From: JBEKTW01 sp049515655
GTDB lineage: Bacteria; Bacteroidota; Ignavibacteria; UBA10030; SZUA-254
NCBI GenBank assembly: GCA_049515655.1
Contig: JBEKTW010000014.1
Location: forward strand, 30,194-94,193
Direction: 5' to 3'
DNA: 64,000 bases
Positions 24,234 through 32,577 of this stretch are shown piece after piece (position 1 is the stretch's first letter; each line of letters begins with the position of its first letter). The notes under the pieces were generated by a model that did no database searches, was not told where the DNA came from, and saw only the letters and a program-made list of their open reading frames with translations. The position numbers and the translations under genes are program-made.

Positions 24234-26339
24234 ATGAAATTCGGGGTCATTGTCGTTGTCTTTCTCACGTCCAACTGCTGCTTTTCTCAGGAGCAGGCAA
24301 AAGAAGACACCCTGAAATATGACCTGCAGGAATTCATTATCGTAGGTACCCGGACTACCGAAAAGATTCTGGACATTCCTTATTCGGTCTATAAGGTCGA
24401 CAAGGAGGAATTATCCTATGGAAGGAAAGTGTCGGCCAGGGATGTGCTCGCGGATGTGCCGGGACTTTTCCTGCAATCAATGTACGGCAACCAGGATGTA
24501 AGAATTTCTGTCCGGGGTTTTGGTACAAGGTCCAACTCGGGAGTGAGAGGAGTAAGAATCCTGCAGGATGGAATTCCGGAATCCGAGCCCGACGGTGAAA
24601 CAGTGTTGGACGCGATTGATTTCACCTCGCTGGGGGGCGTGGAGGTCGTCAAGAGCAACCTTTCTTCCTTATATGCGAATGCGCCGGGCGGGGTGGTCAA
24701 CTTTGTGTCCGATCTGATGTTTCCCGAGAATTATACGACTGTTACGAATCAGGTGGGGCAGTTCGGGTTGAGAGTAAACGGTTTTAAGACCGGTTACAAG
24801 ACGAACGACCAGCGCTTTCTTCTTTCGTACAACTACACAAATCTCGACGGGTACCGCGCGCATAGCAATGAATACAAACATCTCGTGAATGCCGTCTACG
24901 AGGCCCACGTCGGGGTACGGTCGACAATCTCGATTCTCGGAAACTATGTCAACGGCTTCATGAAGCTGCCCGGGGCGCTGACAGGACCGCAGTATGATGC
25001 GGGTCCCTTCCAGGCCGACCCCGTTGCCGTTTCACAGGATTTCCGGAAAGGGACACGCAAGGGAAGGCTCGCCGTCCGGTTCAAAACGATCTTCGGAGAG
25101 AACGACGATTTTGAAATGGAGGCGACGGGGTACGGGGGTTTGAAAGAGCTGGATCAAGCTGACATCGACTATGTTACGGACGAGACGAGATATTCGCTCG
25201 GTGCGCTGGTTCGTTTGACGAATAAGTCCAGGCTTTTCAGCCGGACGAATCTCCTGTCCTTTGGCCTGGAGTATGCTGATCAATCCGGGCCCATTACGGA
25301 ATTTGACAATCTCTACGGCAACCGAGGGCCGTCGGTCGAAAATGAATACGACGGTAGCTTGAGCAACATCGGTTTCTACTGTCTCGACCATCTCAATCTG
25401 ATAACCGAAAAATTCGACCTCTTCCTGTCCGGTCGCTTCGACAAAGACGTGTTCGAGCGGGATATTTACATCCCGTACGGTTTCACGGATACGACAAGGG
25501 TTTTTCAGAAATTCACTCCCAAAGTCGGACTGAATCTCAAACTTACGCCGTCAGTGGCTCTTTATACCTCGTACGGTTTGGGTTACGATCTTCCGGCGCT
25601 CAGCGAGCTTCCCAATACTCCGTTATCCTCCGACATCAAATACTCATTGAATCCCGACCTGAACGCGCAGCAATCCGATAATTTTGAATTCGGCATCAAG
25701 GGAGACATCGTCAACCCCGAATCTGATGTCATGAGAAAACTGTTCTTTGAAGTGACCTTCTTCAACTACATCATCAAAGATGAGATTGTTCCATTCATCA
25801 TCAACCAGAAGACCTACTTCAGAAACGCTGCAAAGACGAACCGGACCGGAGTCGAAGCCGGCATAAAGATCAAACCGGTCGAAGGACTCGAATGCACGGC
25901 CAACTATACTTTTGCAAACTTCAAGTACGATTACTATACGGCGGTTTTGTACAGTCCGTCCGGTTCGACGGTCGAATCCTACGCGAATAACGCCGAGCCA
26001 TCGGTCCCGAAACACGATCTAAATCTCATAGTGAATTATGAAATCGAGCTCTCCTCCAGCGTGTCGGGATTGCTGCAGTGGGATTGTGATTATGTGTCGT
26101 CCATGTTTGTGAATGACAGTAATTCAGTGAGTACTCCCTCCTATTTCTACGCGAACCCTATGGCAGGGATCGATCTTTCGTTCCATCACATCCATGCGAC
26201 GGCGTACCTTGGAATGATGAACATGTTCGACAAACGTTTCGTAGGGTTCATCAATATCAACGATTATTACGGAAAGTACTTTCAAGCCGGTGAACCGAGG
26301 ACCTTCTATTCGGGCCTTAACGTTGGTTATCAATTTTAG
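24234..26339 (+). CDS. TonB-dependent outer-membrane receptor
   Basis: A protein of about 701 residues from ATG 24234, chosen because MKFGVIVVVFLTSNCCFSQ is a clear signal peptide; the in-frame ATG 57 bases upstream lacks one. A TonB-box-like stretch (DLQEFIIVGTR) and plug domain (YGRKVSARDVLADVPGLF, ISVRGFGTRSNSGVRGVRILQDG, GGVEVVKSNLSSLYANAPGGVVNF) precede a 22-strand barrel ending in aromatic YQF. It imports a ligand across the outer membrane using TonB energy. The position after glycoside hydrolases suggests a glycan, but FecA-type metal chelate uptake cannot be excluded. No SusD partner is present. Confidence 0.92.
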   Translation: MKFGVIVVVFLTSNCCFSQEQAKEDTLKYDLQEFIIVGTRTTEKILDIPYSVYKVDKEELSYGRKVSARDVLADVPGLFLQSMYGNQDVRISVRGFGTRSNSGVRGVRILQDGIPESEPDGETVLDAIDFTSLGGVEVVKSNLSSLYANAPGGVVNFVSDLMFPENYTTVTNQVGQFGLRVNGFKTGYKTNDQRFLLSYNYTNLDGYRAHSNEYKHLVNAVYEAHVGVRSTISILGNYVNGFMKLPGALTGPQYDAGPFQADPVAVSQDFRKGTRKGRLAVRFKTIFGENDDFEMEATGYGGLKELDQADIDYVTDETRYSLGALVRLTNKSRLFSRTNLLSFGLEYADQSGPITEFDNLYGNRGPSVENEYDGSLSNIGFYCLDHLNLITEKFDLFLSGRFDKDVFERDIYIPYGFTDTTRVFQKFTPKVGLNLKLTPSVALYTSYGLGYDLPALSELPNTPLSSDIKYSLNPDLNAQQSDNFEFGIKGDIVNPESDVMRKLFFEVTFFNYIIKDEIVPFIINQKTYFRNAAKTNRTGVEAGIKIKPVEGLECTANYTFANFKYDYYTAVLYSPSGSTVESYANNAEPSVPKHDLNLIVNYEIELSSSVSGLLQWDCDYVSSMFVNDSNSVSTPSYFYANPMAGIDLSFHHIHATAYLGMMNMFDKRFVGFININDYYGKYFQAGEPRTFYSGLNVGYQF

Positions 26340-26349
26340 CATCCATCGT

Positions 26350-27984
26350 ATGAAGCGTACCCTCGTCCTTCTCCTGTTTGTCGTCAACGCAATCGTGCTC
26401 GCCCAGCACAACACGGCACTCACGAACTTCAGGATATTTCCGAGCGCAGTGACGCAAACGGAACCTGTCGTCGCAGTGGATCCGGTAAACCCGCTTATCA
26501 TGTTCGCAAGCGCCGTGACGATTAACACGAACAACGCTTTCAAGAGCGAGGGAGTGTATCTTTCAACGGACGGCGGATTGAACTGGTCGGGCAGCGACAC
26601 GTGCAGGGGCGCTCTCATTGGAAATCATGGGGGCGACCCGGGAGTTGCCATCTGTCCGGACGGTTCGCTTCTTCTCACGCATATCGGTTCGGTGTTCCCC
26701 GGCGTCTACAGTCATTACTCGACGGATAAAGGAGCGAGCTGGTCGAGCGCATACACGATCAGCTCCGGCCAACCCGAAGACAAAGGAAGAACAACAATCG
26801 ACGACGATCCGGCGAGCGGATTCTATGGGAGAATATACACCGCATGGGTCGACTTTATCTCACCGTTTCCCGTTCTCGTGTCGTATTCATCGGACGAGGG
26901 GCACAGTTGGACGGCTCCGGCGACAATGTATACCTCGTCGACTGCACCCGGCTCCGGCGGGTTTGTCAAGACGGGTACCGACGGAAGGGTGTATGTCTGC
27001 TGGGCTGTTCTGGCCAATACGTTTCCGTATCTCGAAGACTCCGTTGGCTTTGCGGTCTCGACAGATGGGGGGGCAAGCTGGCCCGCGCCCCGGATTGTGT
27101 TTGACGTCAATGGCATTGGCAGCACTCTCCCTTCCAAGCACACTATCCGCGTCAATGGCTTGCCGGAACTTGAAATCGACAGAAGTGGCGGTCCGCGCAA
27201 CGGCTGGATCTATATTGTGACTACGGAGAAGGATCTTCCGCCTGCGGGAAGCGACCCTGATATCATTTTGCATCGTTCAACCGACGGCGGACAGAGCTGG
27301 TCTGGAGGCATCAGAGTCAACCAGGATTCCCTCGACAACGGCAAGATACAGTACTTCCCGGCGGTCAACGTCGATTCCTCCGGCGGCATCAATATCATCT
27401 ACTACGATGATAGGAATACTTCTTCCGATTCGGCGGAGATCATGCTGGCCCGTTCGACCGACGGCGGGACAACATGGGTAGAGAGAGTGGTGAGCGACCA
27501 CAGGTTTCAGCCTAAGCCCATTCTCGGCGGAAGCTCGACGTACCAGGGTGATTTTATCTCACTGACCTCGACGGGCAAGAAGCTCTACGCGTACTGGATG
27601 GACGATTTCTCCGGATTGTACCAGATCTGGACGGCAATTATAGACCTCGACGTGATGGCAGTCGAAAACATATCGGACAGGATCCCGGAGAGATTCGAGC
27701 TGTATCAGAATTATCCGAATCCGTTTAATCCAACGACAACGGTGTCATTTGTCATTGGTCATTCGTCATTTGTGAAGCTGACAGTGTATGACGTCCTTGG
27801 TAGGGAAGTGGCGACGCTGGTCGATGAGATGGAAGATGGAGGATGGAAATCGGTTGTGTGGGACGCATCGTCCGCCAAAGGCGGAACACCGAGCGGGATC
27901 TACTTGTATGAGCTGAAGGCGGTGAGCACTGAAAGCCCGGCAACGACGTTTGCGCAGGTGAGGAAAATGGTTCTTGTGAAATGA
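26350..27984 (+). CDS. Secreted Asp-box (BNR/sialidase-like) protein with T9SS sorting domain
   Basis: A 544-residue protein from ATG 26350 with signal sequence RTLVLLLFVVNAIVLAQ. At least six Asp-box motifs of S-x-D-x-G-x-x-W type (STDGGLNW, STDKGASW, SSDEGHSW, STDGGASW, STDGGQSW, STDGGTTW) build a beta-propeller. The catalytic Arg/Tyr/Glu set of a true sialidase is not evident, so enzymatic activity is uncertain. The last 90 residues are a type A T9SS domain (YQNYPNPFNPTTTVSF ... MVLVK) for export and surface attachment. The beta-strand after NPTTT is encoded by four GTCATTN heptamers. It starts 10 bases after the receptor stop. Confidence 0.88.
   Translation: MKRTLVLLLFVVNAIVLAQHNTALTNFRIFPSAVTQTEPVVAVDPVNPLIMFASAVTINTNNAFKSEGVYLSTDGGLNWSGSDTCRGALIGNHGGDPGVAICPDGSLLLTHIGSVFPGVYSHYSTDKGASWSSAYTISSGQPEDKGRTTIDDDPASGFYGRIYTAWVDFISPFPVLVSYSSDEGHSWTAPATMYTSSTAPGSGGFVKTGTDGRVYVCWAVLANTFPYLEDSVGFAVSTDGGASWPAPRIVFDVNGIGSTLPSKHTIRVNGLPELEIDRSGGPRNGWIYIVTTEKDLPPAGSDPDIILHRSTDGGQSWSGGIRVNQDSLDNGKIQYFPAVNVDSSGGINIIYYDDRNTSSDSAEIMLARSTDGGTTWVERVVSDHRFQPKPILGGSSTYQGDFISLTSTGKKLYAYWMDDFSGLYQIWTAIIDLDVMAVENISDRIPERFELYQNYPNPFNPTTTVSFVIGHSSFVKLTVYDVLGREVATLVDEMEDGGWKSVVWDASSAKGGTPSGIYLYELKAVSTESPATTFAQVRKMVLVK
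27744..27771 (+). repeat. (GTCATTN)4 heptamer array inside the sorting-domain coding sequence
   Basis: Four exact-period units, GTCATTT, GTCATTG, GTCATTC, GTCATTT, occupy 28 bases in frame and encode the FVIGHSSF part of the T9SS domain. The unit is a rotation of TTGGTCA, a heptamer known from short tandem repeats of filamentous cyanobacteria. Confidence 0.85.
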
Positions 27985-29519
27985 TTCCTGATGCGGTTAT
28001 CGGAACACGGAAAGCGCGGGTTGAAGAAGCTCGGTGCGATATATTTGTGGCACGTCGGGCTGCCCGGCTTTCGGCCTTTATGCTCTTTGTTCTCCTCTTT
28101 GTCCCAGCCCGCCAGCCAGAGCTTATTGCCCAGCAGATTTGGATACCGGTCCAAACACCGACGACGAGGAACCTTCAGAGAGTATGTTTCGTCGACAGCT
28201 TGAGGGGTTGGGTCGTCGGCGACTCGGGGACGATCGTGAGAACGACCAACGGTGGCAGGAACTGGACCGTGCAAAATTCCGGGATAACGACGCCGATCAC
28301 GGAAATCTTCATGCTCAACAGGCGATTGGGGTGGGCGCTCTCCATCACGCCATGGACCGGATTTGATGCATGGTATGGTACGACGATGCTCACGACAACC
28401 GATGGCGGCGACGAATGGTCGAGTGTGCAATTTGACTCCCTGGTGTTTTACTCGATTTTCTTTCTCGACTCCTTGTATGGATGGATGGGCGGTGATAATG
28501 GCGACCTGGTGGAGACAACGGACGGAGGAACAACCTGGGTGAGCGCGAATGTGCCGCCGTCATTCAATGCGAGCCAGCCGATTCACCGCCTGAAGTTCTT
28601 CTCTCCCTCCGTCGGATATGCCGTTGGCGGCAGGGCGGAGCTCATCGGGGTGATCTGGAAGACGAACGATGCTGGGCAGCACTGGAGTACGACCGGCATA
28701 CAGGATGAAATGCTCGGGGTCGACTATAGCGACTCACTCCATGTGGTGTGTGTGGGGGGCGGTCCCGATGATGGAGCGGAGCTTACCTACACGTCCGACG
28801 GAGGACAGCACTGGCAATTTCATTACCTCGGATTCCTGCGATCCTACGGACAGGCGAAAGCAATCTCCTTCAGGACAGCCGCTGAGGCATGGGTGCCTCT
28901 CGCGTTTGCCGGAACATGTGCAACGACACTCGACTCCGGGAGAACCTGGCAATTGACGACCATCAAGAAGGGCGTAAATCTCTCCGACGTGATGTTTACC
29001 GACAAATGGCACGGATGGATAGCCGGTGCCTCCGGAACGCTTCTGCGGTACAACACCCCGTATCTCATCCAGGTGGATCCGGGCTGGAATATGTCGTCGC
29101 TGCAGGTCCGTCCAAACGATTACCGGAAGACGGTTCTTTTCCCGACAGCGACGTCGAATGCGTTCATGTATACGCCGGCGGGATACCAGATCAAAGACAC
29201 GCTCGCGAATCACATCGGGTACTGGTTGAAATTTCCGGACGCCGACCTTCTCCCCATCCCCGGTTCCCCCATTCTCAACGACACTTTCTTTGTGAACGCC
29301 GGATGGAACATTGTTGGCTCGATCTCAGGGCCGGTCCCGACATCTTCCATCATTACAGTCGGAACCAATCTGAAAACGCCGTTCTATGGCTATCACCGCG
29401 GATACGTGATCTCGGATACCATCAAGCCCGGGAAGGGATACTGGGTAAAGTGCGACTCTTCTGGGATGTTGATACTATCGTCCCCCGATTCAGGTGGGGT
29501 TGCACTGCCGAGGAAGTAG
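27981..29519 (+). CDS. Secreted YCF48/Asp-box beta-propeller protein with duplicated GYWxK module
   Basis: A 512-residue frame starting at ATGA overlap with the previous stop. A second start at 28080 gives MLFVLLFVPARQPELIAQ, a cleaner signal peptide. YCF48-like repeats (GWVVGDSGTIVRTTNGGRNW, GWMGGDNGDLVETTDGGTTW, GWIAGASGTLLRY) form a propeller. Residues about 365-505 hold two copies of a module reading GWN...(G)Y.I.DT....GYWxK, also found in the protease at 59678. The frame ends at ALPRK where the protease continues into a T9SS domain, so the expected sorting domain is missing here. Substrate and partners are unknown. Confidence 0.82.
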   Translation: MIPDAVIGTRKARVEEARCDIFVARRAARLSAFMLFVLLFVPARQPELIAQQIWIPVQTPTTRNLQRVCFVDSLRGWVVGDSGTIVRTTNGGRNWTVQNSGITTPITEIFMLNRRLGWALSITPWTGFDAWYGTTMLTTTDGGDEWSSVQFDSLVFYSIFFLDSLYGWMGGDNGDLVETTDGGTTWVSANVPPSFNASQPIHRLKFFSPSVGYAVGGRAELIGVIWKTNDAGQHWSTTGIQDEMLGVDYSDSLHVVCVGGGPDDGAELTYTSDGGQHWQFHYLGFLRSYGQAKAISFRTAAEAWVPLAFAGTCATTLDSGRTWQLTTIKKGVNLSDVMFTDKWHGWIAGASGTLLRYNTPYLIQVDPGWNMSSLQVRPNDYRKTVLFPTATSNAFMYTPAGYQIKDTLANHIGYWLKFPDADLLPIPGSPILNDTFFVNAGWNIVGSISGPVPTSSIITVGTNLKTPFYGYHRGYVISDTIKPGKGYWVKCDSSGMLILSSPDSGGVALPRK

Positions 29520-29578
29520 CGACGATGGTGGATGGGATGGAGATGGTGGGTTGTAGGGGTTAGAGGTTTGAGGTTTGG

Positions 29579-29690
29579 GGTTAGAGGATTGTAGATTGCG
29601 GATTGTGGATTTCGAATTCAAGATTCGGTTGGGATTTAGAGATTAGGATTTGGAATTTGTTTAGGATTTCGGGTTTAGGATTTGTGCGCA
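29579..29690 (+). repeat. Degenerate GGATTTN heptamer repeats (copy 2)
   Basis: Non-coding stretch between convergent genes, filled with G(G/A)ATTT-type words at mostly 7-base or multiple spacing (GGATTTAG, GGATTTGG, GGATTTCGGGTTTAGGATTT). Upstream, 29520-29580 is rich in GATGG and GGTTTG words. No gene is present. Confidence 0.65.
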
Positions 29691-29713
29691 CATCCGGAAG
29701 ATAGTGCCTATCT

Positions 29714-30340
29714 TCACTGCAGAATTCTTCGGAAGCGTTCGGGATCGTACCTCTTATAGATGATGTAGTCGGCACCAAGCCGCAGCGGGCGGGTCATTTC
29801 GTTCGTGCTGAGTTTGCGAAGCTCGTCCCTGACGTGTTTCGGATACACGACGATGTCGACTCTTCCGAGGAACTTGCCAAGTTTGCCCGACGACCCCGTT
29901 GAGGAAAGCCCAGCGAGGCTGTCGAAATCAACTCCAGTTCTGAGCAGAGAGTACAATGAGTCCGCTTGCTCCTTGCTGGATGTGACAATCTCGCCGAGTG
30001 TCATTACGACTGGACTTTCTGCCTCCACGATGATCCTTTTCTGGATCCAGCGGCCGTTGGGTGAGCTATCGTGAAGAGCGGGAGTGAAGCGCCACTGTCT
30101 CATCGATTCGGATGCTAACGTGTCCCAGTGCGGGTCTCCGCTCGTCCCGCGGAGCCTGACATCCGCGACGGCTCCGTTGTCGAGGACGAGGAAGAGCACT
30201 TTCAATCTAAGTTCTCTCTGGGGGAGCGCCGGAAGAGATGCCATGCTGATGACTTCGGGCCAACCGTCCGGAGTGAGCGTCTCTTCGCTCGCGATGCATC
30301 CGATGAGAGAAACGAACACTACAACCGCGACATATTTCAT
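29714..30340 (-). CDS. Lipoprotein fusing a TonB C-terminal-like domain to a parvulin-like domain
   Basis: A 208-residue protein. MKYVAVVVFVSLIGC is a lipoprotein signal with lipobox LIGC and lipidated Cys15. Residues about 44-95 (LKVLFLVLDNGAVADVRL, GDPHWDTLASESMRQWRFTPA) match the TonB_C fold. Residues about 118-200 (ADSLYSLLRTGVDFDSLAG, SSGKLGKFLG, LRKLSTNEMTRPLRLGADYIIYKRY) match the PpiC/parvulin peptidyl-prolyl isomerase fold. No transmembrane TonB N-terminus is present. A role in outer-membrane or secreted-protein folding is plausible. It stands alone, convergent with the gene at 27981. Confidence 0.78.
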   Translation of the reverse strand: MKYVAVVVFVSLIGCIASEETLTPDGWPEVISMASLPALPQRELRLKVLFLVLDNGAVADVRLRGTSGDPHWDTLASESMRQWRFTPALHDSSPNGRWIQKRIIVEAESPVVMTLGEIVTSSKEQADSLYSLLRTGVDFDSLAGLSSTGSSGKLGKFLGRVDIVVYPKHVRDELRKLSTNEMTRPLRLGADYIIYKRYDPERFRRILQ

Positions 30341-30675
30341 ACGTTGCCTTTTTTACAGTGCAAACGCAATACGTGTTGAACTCTCAAAGCACATCACACG
30401 CCGCTTTTCAAACCTAAGAAGAAGTTCGGCGAAATGCAAGAGCAGGCCGACAAAGCAGCTTTTTCCGCTTAATTCGAGGGCAAATGCCGGAGAAATGGAT
30501 TTGCGGAAAACAGAAGTAGAGTTGGATTTTTGGGAAAACATTTGGTACATTTTCTTATAGCGTGTTTGGAGGTCGATCCAGGCACGAATTGAAGGTCGAA
30601 GTTCTTCAAAAACCGGCGTTTCCTGATTTGTCAGGATGGTGCAGGTTCTTGCGTTCATTTGACCATGATCATTCC

Positions 30676-32337
30676 ATGAAGCCCTACATCTACGCTATAT
30701 TCTTGATCGCGATTGTCACAAGCCACTGTCCTTCCCAGTGGTCCACTGACCCGACGCAGAATGTCATTGTCGGTTACGGACTTAATCCTGAGATTTGCAG
30801 TGACAGTGCAGGCGGTTGCTACATTACCTACGAGCAAAACTTGAGCTACCCTCGCAATCTGATGGTAAAACGATTGAATAGATACGGTTACAAGACTTGG
30901 AGTTCTCCTGTGCGCATTTATGGCCAGTTGCCTGAACAGGCGTTTGCCAAGATAACTGAAGACGGGCAAGGTGGAGTCCTTATTTCATATTCTGATGAAG
31001 AATTTTTTGATATAGGGGGACTGTCCCGCATCCGAGTACAGCGTGTGGATAGTTGCGGGAACTTACTCTGGGGATCAATAGGTGTGCGTGTCTCACTATC
31101 TGAGACAAACCAGGACGAACAGGCAATTGTCTCTGACGGTAAAGGAGAATGTATTGTTGCCTGGGTGGATACACTTGGTGACCTGAGAATGAATCGGATT
31201 AATGATGCTGGAACAAGGTCGTGGGGTGATAGTGGAAAATATGTTTGGAATTCTCCTGCCACACCCTTAATGGTGAGTGATGAACAAAAAGGGGTGATAA
31301 TGATTTTCGGAGCATCAAGGATTCAAAGATTTGATAGCTTAGGAAATGGCTTATGGGGACCGATTGGAGTTCAACAAGATCAACTTGGAATTTACAGCGT
31401 TGCTTCGGATGGCTACGGCGGTCTTGTCATTGCGGGAATGAAGTATCTTGACTATAACAACGGTGATCCTTACTGGAAAGCAACGTGTCAACGAGTTGAT
31501 TCAAATGGGTCGGTGCTGTGGGGTTCTGACGGAATGATTCTTGAAGACAGCTTGCAGAATCTCGTAACGAATCCGCCAGGTATTACTCTTGCAACGAATT
31601 TTGCGGGGGGTGCAACATTCGCATGGCAAAAGAAAGTGCGACCTAACACGCTGAGATCATTTAGTCAAAGAGTTAGAGAAAATGGGCAGTTTGTTTTTCA
31701 GGATGGACCGATGCCAGTAAGCGCGATAGATAGTCTTGGTAACGGCACGTGGAGTATTCTCACAAGTCTAAATGATTCAAAGATTTATGTTCTCGCTGAT
31801 GGCAGACCGAACAAGCCGTTAGTTGCTCAACGGATAGACTCAACTGGTGTTAGATTATGGGATACAAGTGACGTAGTAATAAGCTCACGTTCTCTTGGTT
31901 ATTTGAAAACGGCGACGGATGGGAAGGATGGGATAATCATCGTTGGCTTTGACCAATCAGACTTCTCTATCAGGGCACAACAATGCAGTAGAAATGGGGA
32001 CATCGGAGAAATCATGACTGAGGTTGATGAGCATAAAGGATCTTATACGCCAAACAAGATTAAGCTATATCACAATTATCCAAATCCTTTCAACCCATCA
32101 ACGGTGATCGAATTTGATCTCCCGACAAAAGATTTGGCCAGGCTCGATGTGTACAACATACTCGGTCAAAAAGTGAGGACCATAATCAGCGACATGCTTA
32201 AAGCAGGTCACCACAGTGTAAATTTCAATGCTACAGGTCTTCCGAGCGGTTCCTATTTCTACCGTCTCTCCACAGGATCCCCTTCGGGACAGGCAGGTAA
32301 ATTCACCGACATGAAGAGAATGCTAATGATAAAATGA
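30676..32337 (+). CDS. Secreted propeller-like protein with T9SS sorting domain (AT-rich)
   Basis: A 553-residue protein from ATG 30676, chosen for the signal peptide MKPYIYAIFLIAIVTS; the frame upstream to 30562 lacks one. Repeats of the form (D)GxGGxxIxxxD...RxxxxGxxLWGxxG resemble those of the 908-residue protein at 55931 and begin with the same QWSTDP motif after the signal. The C-terminus is a type A sorting domain (YHNYPNPFNPSTVIEF ... MLMIK). Codons are noticeably more AT-rich than in neighbouring genes, suggesting different ancestry. Function unknown, surface or secreted. The 335 bases upstream hold no other gene. Confidence 0.85.
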   Translation: MKPYIYAIFLIAIVTSHCPSQWSTDPTQNVIVGYGLNPEICSDSAGGCYITYEQNLSYPRNLMVKRLNRYGYKTWSSPVRIYGQLPEQAFAKITEDGQGGVLISYSDEEFFDIGGLSRIRVQRVDSCGNLLWGSIGVRVSLSETNQDEQAIVSDGKGECIVAWVDTLGDLRMNRINDAGTRSWGDSGKYVWNSPATPLMVSDEQKGVIMIFGASRIQRFDSLGNGLWGPIGVQQDQLGIYSVASDGYGGLVIAGMKYLDYNNGDPYWKATCQRVDSNGSVLWGSDGMILEDSLQNLVTNPPGITLATNFAGGATFAWQKKVRPNTLRSFSQRVRENGQFVFQDGPMPVSAIDSLGNGTWSILTSLNDSKIYVLADGRPNKPLVAQRIDSTGVRLWDTSDVVISSRSLGYLKTATDGKDGIIIVGFDQSDFSIRAQQCSRNGDIGEIMTEVDEHKGSYTPNKIKLYHNYPNPFNPSTVIEFDLPTKDLARLDVYNILGQKVRTIISDMLKAGHHSVNFNATGLPSGSYFYRLSTGSPSGQAGKFTDMKRMLMIK

Positions 32338-32380
32338 CTTCGTCATTTTATCAGAAGTCCCGCCGGTGTTTTTCGGGACT
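32327..32380 (+). terminator. Two hairpins at the 3' end, the first including the stop codon
   Basis: TGATAAAATGA (32327-32337) pairs perfectly with TCATTTTATCA (32343-32353) around CTTCG; the left arm is the final MIK codons and TGA. A second stem, AGTCCCG/CGGGACT (32356-32362, 32374-32380), follows. The protease gene ending at 63481 has the same arrangement. This could terminate transcription or protect the 3' end of the mRNA. Confidence 0.6.
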
Positions 32381-32404
32381 GCTGTTGAAGTACCTCACGG
32401 GCTC

Positions 32405-32449
32405 CAGGAAAAAACAAAAGCGCCGCGCACCTTGGGAGCACGCGGCGCC
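32405..32449 (-). terminator. Strong terminator of the hydrogenase operon
   Basis: GCGCCGCG (32420-32427) pairs with CGCGGCGC (32441-32448). On the minus strand the stem is followed by CTTTTGTTTTTTCC. It lies about 130 bases after the MvhA stop and is the only good minus-strand terminator I see from 49.1 kb down to here, consistent with one long operon. The 32450-32577 stretch holds no gene. Confidence 0.8.
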
Positions 32450-32577
32450 GGTTATCGGTGGGTTTGAAGTTTGACTAGGGCACGTTTAACTATTATCCCC
32501 TAATAAGATCCTCATTCCAACAGTAATTTTAGTTTCATCCGCCGGTGGCGCATTCGCTAAAATTAGTTGGAATGGCA

